Shown here one piece after another: positions 1 to 13,730 of a stretch of DNA of 64,000 nt (within the stretch, counting starts at the first letter, position 1; every line of letters begins with the position of its first letter). A program made the translations under genes and the position numbers. The notes beneath the pieces were generated by a model that saw only the letters and a list, made by a program, of their open reading frames with translations, did no database searches and was not told the DNA's origin. Source of the DNA: Strongyloides papillosus (lineage: Eukaryota; Nematoda; Chromadorea; Rhabditida; Strongyloididae); NCBI GenBank assembly GCA_005656395.1, contig SRSI01000007.1, positions 186,001 to 250,000 on the forward strand, in the 5' to 3' direction.

Positions 1-238
1 AATGTTTATAAATGTAGTCTTTAAAGAAAATTCTAACTTGAACTACTAAAAGATTATTTAATTTCTTTGTTAATATTACTTTACAATAATTAACTTGACA
101 CATGAAAATTTAAAATTGAATTTTTAAATAAAAAGTTATCCTGTACTTCAATATTTATTTAGCAAAACATTTAACTATATAATAGGTAATTATTAAAATA
201 CAAAAGTAAAATTTAACTAAACTAATCATATTCATACG

Positions 239-1961
239 ATGAATCTTCTATTAACATTAATTTTTATTTTACTACTACCTATATTCTCAGAAGAAGTAAG
301 TTAATAATATATTGAAAGGTTTATATTTTATTTAGAAAAGTAGTGGTAGTTCCAAACAACAGCCCAGTAAACCTCAAGATAAAGAAATTTCTAAAGCTCC
401 AAGTAAAGAAAATTCAAAAGATTCGGATAAAGGTAAAAGTAAAACTCCTGATAAAGGCAGTGGAAAAAGTCCTAGCAAAGATAAAAATCCTAGCAAAGAA
501 AATGAAAAAAGTCCTGAAAAAGATAAAGGAAAAGGTTCTGGTGAAGGTGGTGATAAAACTCCTGATAAAGACAGTGGAAAAAGTTCTAGCAAAGATAAAG
601 ATAAAAATCCTAGTAAAGTAAGTGAAAAAAATTCTGGAAAAGATAAAGAAAAAGGTTCTGATAAAGGTGGTGATAAAAATTCTGATAAAGGCGGTGATAA
701 AGATTCTGGTAAAGAATCAGACAAAAATGATCCTAAGAAAAAACCTAGTGGTAAAAATCCTAATAGCAATAAAATTACTGATTCAAGTGGTAGTAAACCT
801 AATGAACCAGCTGATAGTAAACCGAGTGAATCAAGTGGTACTAGTTCCAGTGGATCTGGAGGAAAAGGTGGTAAAAAACCAAGTAAACCAGCCAAACCAA
901 CTCCAGCACCTAAAAAAGATGAATTAGAACTATGGGATACAAAGATTCTATATATGGTTGATAGCAAACTTAAATCAGAATATATAGAAATAGCTTTAGA
1001 AAGAATTCAAAGCCGTACTTGTCTTAAATTTGAAAAAGTAACTCAAGAAGATAAGACAAAGGAAGGAATATACTTTGAGAAATCATCTAGCTCTTATGCA
1101 TGGTACGGAAAAGTCTTAGAAAAAAAATTTCAAAGAATACACCTATCTCTTGCAACTGAGAAACGAGTCGGTTATATTATGTATTTAATTGGTGCTACAT
1201 TAGGATTATATCCTGAACATCTCCGAAGTGATCGCGATAAATATGTTAAATTAGCACAAGAACATTTTTCAAAATTCGTATCTGAAAGTCATAAAACAAA
1301 AGATACAAAGAAGTATCCAACATTTGATATGAGCTATGACTATGGTTCATTAATGGAAGTGAGTGCTAAATATCTAAGCAAAGACGGAGAAATGACAATT
1401 AAACCTCCTATTAATGAGTACGTGTATATGATGGGGCAAAGAAAAGGATTCACCTATAATAACTATAAGTATATCAATTATCGTTATTGCAGTAGTGCAT
1501 GCAAAGATAAGAAGAACTCTTGTAAAAACTTCGGTTATTTGAAGCCTAAAAATTGTAATGAATGTAATTGCCCCAATGGTTATACGGGAAAATTATGTGA
1601 ACAGGTAGAAAGTAGTCCAAAGTCTTGTAGCAAAACTGCATTAAAAGCATCAAACAAAAAAGCTACATTACAAACAGCAGGAATAATGAATTGCACTTAT
1701 ACAATTACAGCTTCTTCAAACAAGAATGTTGTTCAGTTAACAATTGAAAGTGTTACAACTAGAAAAACAATACCTTGTTTACAAAGAAAAGGTTTAGAAA
1801 TCAAGTATAGAAAAGATAGAGGAGCAATGGGACTAAATTTATGTGGAACATTTCAAGGCATATCAATAGTATCAGAAACACAAGATGTTTTAATACAATA
1901 TATTGGAATGAATTCTGATAATAACTTTAAGATAACATATGTAGACAAAAAAAATAAATAA
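239..1961 (+). CDS. Astacin-family protein with K/S/D/G-rich linker, EGF and CUB domains; zinc site lost
   Basis: Two exons, 239-295 and 336-1961, with a 40 bp GT-AG intron in phase 0, encode about 560 residues. Exon 1 is a signal peptide (M-N-L-L-L-T-L-I-F). Residues about 20-205 are a low-complexity linker of Lys, Ser, Asp, Gly and Pro with no cysteine, where a propeptide would normally lie. An astacin domain follows, starting near ELWDTKILY. Then come a Cys-rich EGF-like segment (CNCPNGYTGKLC) and a CUB domain. The astacin zinc motif HExxHxxGxxHExxR reads YLIGATLGLYPEHLR, so the three His positions are Tyr302, Ala306 and Pro312 and the catalytic Glu is Leu303. The Met-turn keeps its Met (GSLMEVS) but loses the Tyr. 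It is predicted to be secreted and catalytically dead. It lies 549 bp upstream of a related gene on the same strand. Family assignment is firm; loss of activity is inferred from the residues. Confidence 0.88.
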
Positions 1962-2510
1962 TACAATGATTGAAATATAAAACTTTTATTTTGTACGATA
2001 TTTTCATTAATAATTATGAATATATTTGTATTTTATTAAAAATAATTAGAAAATTAGAAAAATTGTTGGATTTAAACTATAAATTTTCCTAGATAGATAC
2101 AAATTTTGATTAGATAGAAAATAAGTAGTTGGCAATTTCAAAATATAAATAAGTTAACATGATTATAGTAAAAAAACCATAAATTATTGCAAAATCTGAA
2201 TTTTCTTTCTTTAAAAATTGAAGTCTTGCACTTTTAGGTTTTAAATTAAAAACCAATAACTTCCTCATAATAAAAAAATTAATGTTTAATGTAATTGTAA
2301 ATACAACTTTAGAAGTATTTAAATTTCATGTACATCCAATGTAAAATCATCACACACAAAATACATAATATGGTGATACTTTTTTATGTATATATCATAA
2401 AGTTTATTTTTACATTTCAAAAATAGCGCATCAAATAAAAAGAGCTCGATGATATAAAATTATTATTTGCCCAATACATGATAGAATTTGAATCAAAATA
2501 AATTTAAAAA
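1962..2510. other. Intergenic between the two astacin-like genes
   Basis: AT-rich spacer without a supported gene. A TATA-like stretch (GATATAAAAT, about 2450-2459) lies some 55 bp upstream of the next start codon. Confidence 0.5.
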
Positions 2511-3738
2511 ATGACAAGTGTTATTAAGTATTTTATTCTCATTATATCTATTGTAATAGTCACGGATAATGTAAGTTATTTTTCAGTAGAATTTAAAAAA
2601 GTTTGTACAGCAACAATTTTCAGATTTAGAAAATGAAAGCTTCGTCGAAAATAGAGAAGAGTATATTAAACAAAAAATGTGTCTAAGTATGAGTCAAACA
2701 TATAGATGGGATACAAATATTAATTATATTGTTGGCCAAGATATAAATGAGAAAATAGTGTACTTTGGATTAAAAAAAGTTGAAGATGAGACGTGCTTCA
2801 AGTTTAAAAGAGTTTCAAAAACATTACCAAATACACAAGGTGTAATATTTAATACTTCTAATTTTTACGGAAGTTTTGTTGGAAAAGTCGTTAGAAACGG
2901 TTACCAGTATATTTATTTAAGAAAAGGAAGTAATACTGATATTAGTTTAATTATGCATGCAATAGCGAATACTTTAGGTATGTACAATGAGCACATGCGT
3001 CCAGATAGAGGAAAATATATCAGAATCAACTATGAAAACATTGATGAAACATCAATATCTGAGTTTAATGTTTTGAATGGAAGTGATACACATTCATACG
3101 AAATTGACTATGACTATGGTTCTCTACTTCATTTTGGGAATATAGCTTTTAGCAAAGAACGCAAACCAACAATTGAAACATATATAAATGCATACAACAG
3201 AATGATTGGACAACGCGTAAAACTTAGTTTCAATGATTATAAATTATTAAATCTCCATTATTGTAGTTATAGATGTAAAGTACCAATTCTTTGTTATAAC
3301 AATGGCTATCAAAGCTCAAAAAATTGTTTGCAATGTAAGTGCCCAAATGGTTACAGTGGTAAGAATTGTGAAAGATTAGCAAAAAGTGATAAAACATGTT
3401 TGGGTGGACAAATTGTCCCCTCACAAACGGATAGTAAAACAATTATAATCAAAGGAAATCAAACATGCACATATCTAATCAAAGCACCAATTGGATACGT
3501 GATAAAAATAAATATTAAAAATGTAATAATTCCAGGACAAAAAACTTGTATAGAAGGAAAAGGTCTTGAAATTAAATATCGTAAAGACAAGGGTGCTATG
3601 GGATTAAATTTATGTGGATTATATAGAAATATTTTCCTCAAATCAGAAGACAATAACGTACTTATTCAATATCTTGGTAAGAGGCATATTGATGTCGCTG
3701 TAATTGGGTATAAACATGTGCTTGCAAAAAAATATTAA
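2511..3738 (+). CDS. Astacin-family protein (astacin, EGF, CUB); zinc site degenerate
   Basis: Exons 2511-2570 and 2611-3738 are joined by a 40 bp phase-0 intron. The acceptor GTTTGTACAG was chosen because the next CAG acceptor runs straight into a stop. The product is about 395 residues: a signal peptide (residues 1-20), almost no propeptide, an astacin domain from YRWDTNINYIV, an EGF-like segment (CKCPNGYSGKNC) and a CUB domain. The zinc motif reads HAIANTLGMYNEHMR. Only His136 of the first position survives; the catalytic Glu is Ala137 and the other two His are Asn140 and Asn146. The Met-turn Met is Leu (YGSLLHFG). The CUB domain shares a nearly identical block (GLEIKYRKD, GAMGLNLCG) with the upstream gene, so the two are tandem duplicates. 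It is probably a secreted pseudo-protease. Confidence 0.88.
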
Positions 3739-4179
3739 TACTACTGTAATTTGTTTTGATACATTTGAAATTTTCACAAATATTTTATTTATTTACTTTG
3801 CTTTATTTTTAATTTATTGTTAAACATAAAAAATCAATGATCTTATTTGAGAGTTATTTGATGATGACATTCAGAAAATGATCATATATAAAATACAAAT
3901 ATCTTTCTTGTACTTATTCTGAGATATATAACTTGAAATAAAGTAGAAAGTAGTTCTTGTTGTAAAGACATAAATAGAAAGCATTCAATAGCTTAATAGA
4001 TAATTTGTAAATTGTCAACTGCATTGTCATTCTTAAGTTTGATTAAATATATGAACAGTTTATACTTTTTGAATTATATTACTTTTCATTATTATAATAT
4101 CACTATAATTAGTCTACACAAAAATTTATAACTTTTCTTAATTTATTTTTTAGATTACTCAATTAAACTGTATATCAAT
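3739..4179. other. Intergenic
   Basis: Nothing gene-like is seen. It ends with a poly-T acceptor (TTTATTTTTTAG, about 4143-4154) 25 bp before the next ATG, which fits a trans-splice or 5'-UTR intron acceptor. Confidence 0.4.
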
Positions 4180-4833
4180 ATGCCAACTGATAACAAATTT
4201 GTTGAATTATTTAGTCCTAAAAATTTATTTAAAAAGAAAGCAGAAACAAATATTGATCTAATTGAATCTACTATTAAGGAGCATCATGATATATGGAAGA
4301 ACGAACAAAAAAGTTTTAAAGAATCTTCTCTTGAGGAAAAAATTGAGTTGTTACAAAAACAGCAATCAAGCTTATTAAATCTTCTTCAAACTCACAACAT
4401 CCCCACTGAATTACACAATAACTATCCATTACCAATTTTTTACAATAGTTTCAAAGGCATTTTGAAAAACAAAATTCTTGTTGATAAGAAGGATGACAAT
4501 AACGTGACTATCATTACATTACCAGATTTATCTACAAAAAGTGATGTCACTTCTATGTTACCTAATACAAGTCATCAAGAAAAACTTGAAATAATGGAGA
4601 ATATCAATAAAAATATTGGAAATGTCATTCAAATTAATGATTATCCAAAACAACAGGCAGTAAACGATAACAATACATTAGAAAATACAAAAACTATTTC
4701 AATTAATAATGACGAAGAATCAGGAGTTTCGAAGGAGGAAACTAGTAAAATAAACAAATTAATACAAAAATTTGATGATTATGTTGATGATAAAGTTATC
4801 CCATACTGTTATGGTTATGATGATTGTATGTAA
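4180..4833 (+). CDS. Unknown 217-residue protein, predicted cytosolic
   Basis: A single open exon of 217 residues with no signal peptide and no membrane segment. The first 90 residues are charged and helix-prone (IDLIESTIKEHHDIW, then SLEEKIELLQKQQSSLLNLL), possibly a coiled coil. The rest is polar and Asn/Asp/Lys-rich and probably disordered, ending in an acidic Tyr/Cys-containing tail (VIPYCYGYDDCM). A TTTTTTAG acceptor 25 bp upstream supports this start codon. I do not recognise the family. Codon use and the uninterrupted length make it a plausible gene. Confidence 0.55.
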   Translation: MPTDNKFVELFSPKNLFKKKAETNIDLIESTIKEHHDIWKNEQKSFKESSLEEKIELLQKQQSSLLNLLQTHNIPTELHNNYPLPIFYNSFKGILKNKILVDKKDDNNVTIITLPDLSTKSDVTSMLPNTSHQEKLEIMENINKNIGNVIQINDYPKQQAVNDNNTLENTKTISINNDEESGVSKEETSKINKLIQKFDDYVDDKVIPYCYGYDDCM

Positions 4834-4967
4834 TCATTCTCTCTATCTGACTTTAGTATTAGTTTGTATACTTTGTTAAGTATTTCAGTTTAATAAAGCT
4901 TAATCAGTTAAAAAATTTTGCTACTTATATTATTAGCTTTACTATCTATACAATGATTTGCATTTCA

Positions 4968-6656
<1,689 letters not shown>

Positions 6657-7007
6657 TTAAATTCTACGTCCAGCACCAGGAGCCATTGTAGTTGTTGTTA
6701 ATAAGCTGTCCAATCTTGAACCAATAGAAGCTATTTGTGTTTGTAATTGAGTTAATGCTTCTCTAATTTGTTGTATTCTATTCTTTTTGTTTCTTCTTTT
6801 TTGTTTTTTAGTTTTTTTTTGTTTTCTTCTACTTGGTCCACTTTGTCTTTTTTCGATTGAGTTCGTATCTTCTTCGTCATTTAAAATAGCGGGTTGTTGT
6901 AGATTATCAATGTTATTAGAAACTAAATCATTTTTACTTTCAAAAGATTCAATCAATAGAAGATTAATTAGTAATATAAAAACAAGAACTAATTTAATAC
7001 TTTTCAT
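6657..7007 (-). CDS. Small secreted protein: basic region followed by predicted coiled coil
   Basis: A single exon of 116 residues. Residues 1-24 are a clear signal peptide (KLVLVFILLINLLLIESF). A short acidic pro-like segment follows (LNDEEDTNSIEKR) and ends in a dibasic site. Next is a strongly basic block (RRKQKKTKKQKRRNKKNR), then a heptad-like helix (IQQIREALTQLQTQIASIG) and a Thr/Gly tail ending GAGRRI. The order of acidic segment, KR site and cationic region resembles a processed peptide precursor; processing is inference. A TATA box sits 36-44 bp upstream of the ATG. I know no named family for it. Confidence 0.65.
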   Translation of the reverse strand: MKSIKLVLVFILLINLLLIESFESKNDLVSNNIDNLQQPAILNDEEDTNSIEKRQSGPSRRKQKKTKKQKRRNKKNRIQQIREALTQLQTQIASIGSRLDSLLTTTTMAPGAGRRI

Positions 7008-7042
7008 AGTTAAATGTGCATGTTATAATACAAAATTCTTAC

Positions 7043-7051
7043 TTTTTTATA
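7043..7051 (-). promoter_or_regulatory. TATA box of the small secreted protein gene
   Basis: On the minus strand the sequence reads GGTATAAAAAAG, 36-44 bp upstream of the ATG at 7007. The spacing implies a very short leader. Confidence 0.5.
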
Positions 7052-8484
7052 CCTTTGCAATATTTATTTTTATCAAAAATTAAAATAATTCATCATCAAC
7101 ATTGATATTAATTTTTTTAATAAATAAATATTTTTGTAGGATTGTTTTAATAAAATTTATCGAATCTCTATGATAAAAAAATGCGTGGTTTTGAAGTAAT
7201 ATAAAATAAATATGTTGTGCCATGACATTTTATGGTACAAATGTTTTAAGTGAGAAAATCATTATGACAATCAATATATAAAAAAAAATGTAACTAGATT
7301 AATTACGATTTTTGAAAAAGCTTTTCCCAGAATAATTTAAGAGAATTATTTTGATCCTACGAAAATTTCGGTTATAGTAAATATTTCCTAAATAAAAAAG
7401 ACTTTCTAAAATATTTTTTTCTATAATTTAAAATTTGCTTTCCTATGATACTTTATCTCTTATCGAACAATGAAATTTAATTTTTTCTTTAGCAAAATTT
7501 TTGATTTTTTTTACCAGTTATTTAATAGAAGAATTTTTCAAACATGATGTAAGATGTTGATTTGAATGATTTTAGACAACTAGAAAATTTACATTGAAAA
7601 ATCTTCATTGAACTTTTTGTGATTACTGTTTACTTTCAGTCTATTCGATTATGAAATTAGCAGAAATGAGAACTTGTTATCTCAATTTTAATCTAAAACA
7701 CTCCTCTGAAGGGTAAAATTTGAATTTCAATAATTTGTTTTAATTTTGGATAAGTTATGAATGAATTTTGAAACACTTTTTTAGAAAGTTGTTAAAATTT
7801 AGTCTTATATTTAAATTTGCAAGTATAGAAAATCAAGGATTTAACAACTATTTTGAGGAATTATTTTTTAAAAAAAAAGTAGTAATCTGAATGAATCAAA
7901 AGTGTAGATTCAACCAATTAGAGATATAGTGATCGGCTGGTGTATTAAGTTTAAACATTTATTTTTTAACTAATAAAGCATTTTATAAAGATAGATTTAA
8001 GAATAAAAATAGCAATCTTCTATCTTTAATAAATCTTTTTTAAAAATATATTTTCGTACTTGTAACATTTGTAACTATCTACTTACTTATAAAAATTTAA
8101 AAATAATCATCTTAGTTTTTGAAAGTCCAGCATTGGAAATTTTGTTACATATATGAATGTTAATTATAGAAGTATATACAAATTTTTGATTTACATCGTT
8201 CATACGATTAATATAACATTGAAATAAAGGTTAAAAATGTAAACAATGACTGTCTTGGCCAATCCTAGTAGAATAGATTACTCTATTTAAGACATCTAAA
8301 TCCTGTTGGAAAATTTTCGTTCCTGTGTATCAAATTGTTAATTTTTTAACAACTATATACTTTTATATACGAATTTTGGAAATTTTTTTTAATAAATGAG
8401 GTCAAAAAAATTTTTGAAATTTTTATTTATCTCTGCAAATAGATGAAAGTTAAACAAAAGCATAATAAATCTATTTCAAAATTA
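7052..8484. other. Intergenic, no supported gene
   Basis: About 1.4 kb of AT-rich sequence between two minus-strand genes. I see no exon, RNA gene or repeat that I can support. Confidence 0.4.
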
Positions 8485-11175
8485 TTATTTATCTTTTTTC
8501 GATTCTACTTCTAACTTGTTCTCGTTAGAATGATCAATTTGATCATTAATTGGTTCATTCATCATAGAAGGCGTTGGAGTTGACAATCTTTCATTATATT
8601 TCCTATAAAAAGCTGTAGATGCCTCTTTGAGACGCTTCTTAAGTATAATTCTTCTTTCCTCCGCCATCGCTTCAGCTTTAGCTTCTTTTTCACATCTATC
8701 ATCATCGTTAGAAGATTTATTTTTTTTATTAACAACAAATGCTCTCTTTTTCTTATCAGTACCAATTGGTCTTGAGTATTTTAGCAATGCTAATAACCTT
8801 TCTTTGGGTGATAAGGATGTCTCTAATGCTAATATTACCTGTGCCCATTGTCTTTTATACTCTTTATGGGTACCTGCAATTGATTCATAGGTTCTTGTCA
8901 ACATGGCAATTAGTAAATTGAATTGTGTCAAACTAATTCCCAATTCATAGATTAAAAATAATACTTTTCCAACAATATTCATTGTTTTGACTGGACAATT
9001 ATTTAATGTCTGGTAGAATAGCATAAATTCTCCAACTGTCATAATAAAAAGTCTTTGTAATGACTCCAGAGGATCTGCTACAATATTATCAAAAGAATTA
9101 CCACCCTTATTTATGTTATCTTCTCTCTCACAACTAAGAAATATAAGATAAAATGCTTGAGAAAAACCAACAAGAAATATAACATAAATTACTACAAATC
9201 GAGCCATATCATGGGCTATAATTGTATATATCATCAATACGAATGGGCCTATGAATTTTAAAGGTCTACAGTAGAATAAAAAATGAATTGTAGTAAAAAG
9301 AATACTGATAATTGCTAAAACGTTATCGAAAATAAGCATGTAAGAATGCAATCCACATAAACATCTTACTGGAATCATTAGTAAAATCAAGATCCATGAA
9401 CATTTGTATGTTAATTTAGCTGGAAATGCCTTCAATATCTGCCACCACCTTCTTTTTCCCATGTGGCGAAAATCTTTGATCTCAAGAGCAACTTGCACAA
9501 TAACACTAATGACAACAATTGGTTCAGAGACTAAACGAAGGTAACCAAACCCTTCTGGTATATGATAACTCCATAAATGACATTGTGCTGTTTTGAAATA
9601 ATCTTTTTGAAATAAGTCATCATTATCCATATCAAAATCATACGTGCTATTAGCATTCATTCTTCTCTTCCAATCTGAATAATTTGAAAGAAAATAATTG
9701 TAATATCCACTATTTAAACTTCCATTTGGTTGTATACTTCCACCTGTAATTACAGCTGTTGTAAATGAAAATGGTCTATTCATAAATGCCATAAAAAAGA
9801 ATACGTAATGAAATAAAAAAGCAAAAAATGATACTAACAGTTGTCTCCTACCAAATGCTTTCCATTTAGCATCCAACAAATCTTCAATCAAACCATCAAT
9901 AAGATCAAGATGTTCTGGGGTATCACCATAGACTATGAGACTTAAAGCACAATCATTATTAACATTTCCTGTCTCCTGGTTTATTGTATCAATCTTAGCT
10001 AATGGATATGCATAGCAATTTGCATCACCATACGACCATATCATTTGACTTTCCAATTTTAAAAGTTCCTCAAACATTGTTTTTTTTCCAAGTTTTGCTG
10101 CTAATGTTAGTGGTGTCAAATTTTGATTATTTGTTACTTGTAGTTTAGCTCCTGTTTCAAAGGCTAATTTTAGCATATCTAATTTTTCATGGATAACTGT
10201 CATGTGGAGGACAGTATTACCATTTGTATCTTTTAAATTAGGATCAGCTTTTTTAGCTCTAAGCAAGCGGTAACAATCGACTTGTCCTGAACATGCAGCA
10301 AATGATAATGGATACTCACCAAAATACATTCTTCCAGTATAATTTGTCTTACTTGGTAAATCAACATACTCATGCTCCAATGAATCAGTTCTCCCACTTT
10401 TTTGGTCATCAGCACAAAAAAACGCCCCATAACAACGGGCATGGACATCAGCACCATTTTGTAGTAAAAATCCCGTCATGTATGAATCTTCATTAACAAT
10501 AGCCTGATGAAGGGGTGTCAAACCATAATAATCTTCAGATACAAAAATATCGTTAACTAAATTCGGATATTGCTTAATTAATTTAATAGCAATATTCATA
10601 TGAATAGGTGAACCTTGCATAAGACAAGTTCCAAGTAAATTTTCTCCCATTGTACCTCTTTCATCTAACTTCCATACAACTTCCCTGTATTTGTGATCAC
10701 CTTTACCACCCTTACCACCATCTAAAAGTTTAAGAGCCTTCTTAAGGTCACCTTGATTCTGTCCACCCTCCTGATTGAAATCATTCAGTATATTAGGACC
10801 ACTCTTTCCTTTATTTTTCTTCTTTCTGAATGCTCCTAACATTGCATTTCTTTCTTGATTTCTTATTTTTACCAATTCTGAAATTGCCATAACTTTTCCT
10901 TTTCCACCATTATACATCAAATCATCAACCTATAATTAAAGTCATATTTTTAGATTTTATTTTTTTACAATATGATATATTACTTTACTCTCAATACATT
11001 CATTAATAAATGAATGATCCCCTGTGTTTGCAGCATACTTCATCCACGCTATTAATTCACCCTTACCATACATATCAACTAAGGTGTAAATTTTTTTCTC
11101 ATTATTCTTTTTATCATTAAACTGATTACCCTTCTCCCCAATGTCCATCTTCTCATTTTTGACGTTATTAGCCAT
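8485..11175 (-). CDS. TRPV cation channel (OSM-9/OCR family)
   Basis: Two exons: 11175-10969 and 10929-8485, with a 39 bp phase-0 intron. A second donor at 10983 would drop five residues. The product is about 883 residues. The N-terminus has ankyrin repeats at about 200-362 (YYGLTPLHQAI; GNTVLHMTVIH; LTPLTLAAKLGKK). Six membrane segments follow: S1 near 432-452, S5 with FVLMIYTIIAHDMARFVVIY, a pore loop near 690-712 (FIMTVGEFMLFY), and S6 near 722-747 (LTQFNLLIAMLTRTYESI). The tail is basic. In nematodes these channels form cilia-localised sensory channels for osmotic, chemical and mechanical stimuli. The linker before S1 (ALSLIVYGDTPEHLDLIDG) feels closer to the OCR/Nanchung branch than to OSM-9, but I cannot decide without a tree. 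Confidence 0.9.
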
Positions 11176-11990
11176 CTCGAAAATTCTTACTATACCAAAA
11201 GTTTCTTACCATAAAATGTAAACAATTTTATATATCAAGTAGAATAGAAAAATATAAAATGCCATTAAGTCATTAACATGACATATATATATCCATGTTT
11301 CCATTAATTATTACCTAATATAATATACCTTTCTCCGTCTTAATGTTATACCAATTCATATGGCACATATAAAAATTTGTAGTTACCTGTGAGTTTTTTT
11401 TATTACATAAGAAAATATAATTTAAGTTGCCTTAAGTAAATTTGCATGCAATATTTTATATAAGACATAACATTTAAGCTTATGTGATATGCTTTTTTTA
11501 TATTGGGTTTTAATTAAATATTCATTGAACGTTGGTTACTGAGCTGATAAACAAAGATTATTAGAAAATTATTTTCAATAATTTCATACATAACATTTTT
11601 TTAATTATGGAATTATACTGTTTTTTTCTTTTCTTTTATGGAATATTTACTTCAATTTCATGGGAAATATATTTTGTAATAAATTTTATGCTTTCTTTTA
11701 GTATAAATTATTGTTATTAACCCCTCATTAATAATATACAAGTAACTTAAGGGGATTAGCATATTGCAATTCTTGAAATAATTTGAAATGTTTAAGATAT
11801 ATTAGGAATTTTTAATCAAGATCATAAAAAGTACATTGTACTTTCGGTTTTTTACTAAATAACAAATTTACACCACTCTCGATAATTTAATTAATTATTA
11901 TTTTCAATATAAAACGAAAAAATCTGGCCTTATAAAACTTTTTAACAATAATATAAACCAGTAATTTGCATCGAAAAAATTATATTTAAT
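11176..11990. other. Intergenic
   Basis: 815 bp between two minus-strand genes. No coding signal. It should hold the TRPV promoter next to 11175 and the mannosidase 3' region's end near 11990. Confidence 0.4.
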
Positions 11991-13730
11991 TTATTTATTA
12001 TATATTGGTAAAGGATGTGCTTCAGTATTAAATACCCATTTATCTAAAGGTAATATATCTTGATTATCACTTAAAATTAGGTACAAGTATTTTAATGTTT
12101 CTGATAAGAAAAATGATTCCATCATATCTTTGTATGTAACAGGAATTTTCTTTACATTCGAGACTGACGAGTAACCAGTCTCAAGTTTAGCATACTTCTC
12201 GATGGCCTGGAACATCTCCCATGCCCAATCTTGATATTTTTTATCACCAGTGATTCTGTATAAATAAAACCATCCCTCAACCGCCTCTGGTCTCAATAAT
12301 GAATGAGCATCCAATGGTTTGATATAAATATCCGGTTCTTTTCCTTCTTTCTCATGAAAATATGCAATCTCTGGTCCCAGACCAGTTGGATTCTTATAAA
12401 ATAAATGGCATGTCTCACCTAACTTCTTACCGATCTCAAGATATTCATCCGACAACCCATTCTTCTGTGATAATGCTAATGTTCCTGCTAAAAAGCAGAC
12501 AAGATGATCCATTTTCGGGCTAAATGAACCACCATTAGTTAATTCTCCTATATATAAATAATTATTAGGTACTGAATATTTGATAAGATTCTTTTTAATA
12601 CTTTCCATTGCTCTTACAAAATCATCCCTCAACATATCATTTGTCATCCCTGTTTGAATCCATTGTTTAAATAGATATTCATAAAATGAATCAGTCCTAG
12701 CTCCAAGAGTTATTGTACTGCCATCGAGAAATTTACCTGTCCCTGAATCAATAAACATATTACAAAGTCCATCATGAGCATTGCAACCATCATCATGGAT
12801 AATTTTATTTACATTAAAAGTTAACTCCTCGAATGTTTTATTACCAGTAATTCTTGATAGATCACGAAATTCTAATTGGACAGAGGTGACCTCTGATAAT
12901 GATGAACCAATACCCCAAGATGGATCCTTACTTTCCTTAGTCTTCAAATTAACATCACTCATTGGTATCCCACTCTTTGAATTCTCAATAGCTCCTAAAA
13001 GTCTTTCACCGATTATTGTTGCTTTTTCTTTAAACAATTCATCACCTGTTAAATGATATGTACTTAGTAAACCACCTAAAACACGGATAGTCGTTTCAAA
13101 AAAGTTTACATATTTATCATTTTCAAATGAAAGATTATTCTCCACCCATTCCCTTGCTTCATTGTACTCCTCAGCTAAGTTCATTATTAGTAATGTATCT
13201 AATGAATCAACTATTGTTAGTCCTAATGACATCCAGTCTGAAGGTTTTTTTGAGATTGGTCTTAAGGTATCCTCACCCCATGCATATTTCTTGTAATTCT
13301 TCCATGCATGCTTGAATGCATCTCGAACAGCTTTTTGCCTATTATTAGTTGGTTCTATACAATTATAAAATGATTTAATATAAAAAACAATTAATAACTA
13401 ACCATCAAATATAACTCGTTTCTTTAATTCCTCCGCCATTTTACCTTCCACAACAAAATTATTATCATCCTCAAAATCTACACCTGCATTATCAAGTTCA
13501 TCCCTCCTTTCAATAATCCTACCTGATACATTCTCTTTGTGTAAATATAAACTCCCAATAAAGTAGATTGATGTGAAAAATATTAGCAATATAAAAAATT
13601 TCTGATACCTATGTAATGATCTCCACATTCTTATGTGTTTCGTTATATTATACTTGTTGCTAATACTTTTTTGACGTATCACAAATGGCAACTGTTCATC
13701 TTGACTGAATGATGTTATACTAAATGTCAT
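11991..13730 (-). CDS. ER mannosyl-oligosaccharide alpha-1,2-mannosidase (GH47, MAN1B1-type)
   Basis: Exons 13730-13403 and 13354-11991 are joined by a 48 bp intron in phase 1, giving about 563 residues. The N-terminus is a type II membrane anchor (FFILLIFFTSIYFIGSLYL). The GH47 domain begins right after the junction (NNRQKAVRDAFKHAW, YAWGEDTLRPIS). Family hallmarks are present: the acid Glu in FFETTIRVLGG, the Asp in LGARTDSFYEYL, the Glu in RPEAVEGWFYLYR, and the calcium-binding Thr in FNTEAHPLP. The segment MESFFLSETLKYLYLI resembles the ER enzyme more than the Golgi IA/IB/IC forms. It trims one mannose from Man9GlcNAc2 in the ER, a step in glycoprotein maturation and ER-associated degradation. 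A TTTTCCAG acceptor lies 6 bp before the ATG, so the mRNA is probably trans-spliced or has a 5'-UTR intron. Confidence 0.92.

Noticed and set aside
343..927. Plus-strand Lys/Val/Ile-rich open frames inside the astacin linker
   Set aside because: They are out-of-frame readings of the same low-complexity segment; the in-frame reading joins the signal peptide exon to the astacin domain.
374..967. 197-codon minus-strand open frame rich in Leu, Pro and Ser
   Set aside because: It is the shadow of the Lys/Ser/Gly-rich linker of the first astacin-like gene; the biased codons of the sense strand keep the antisense frame open.
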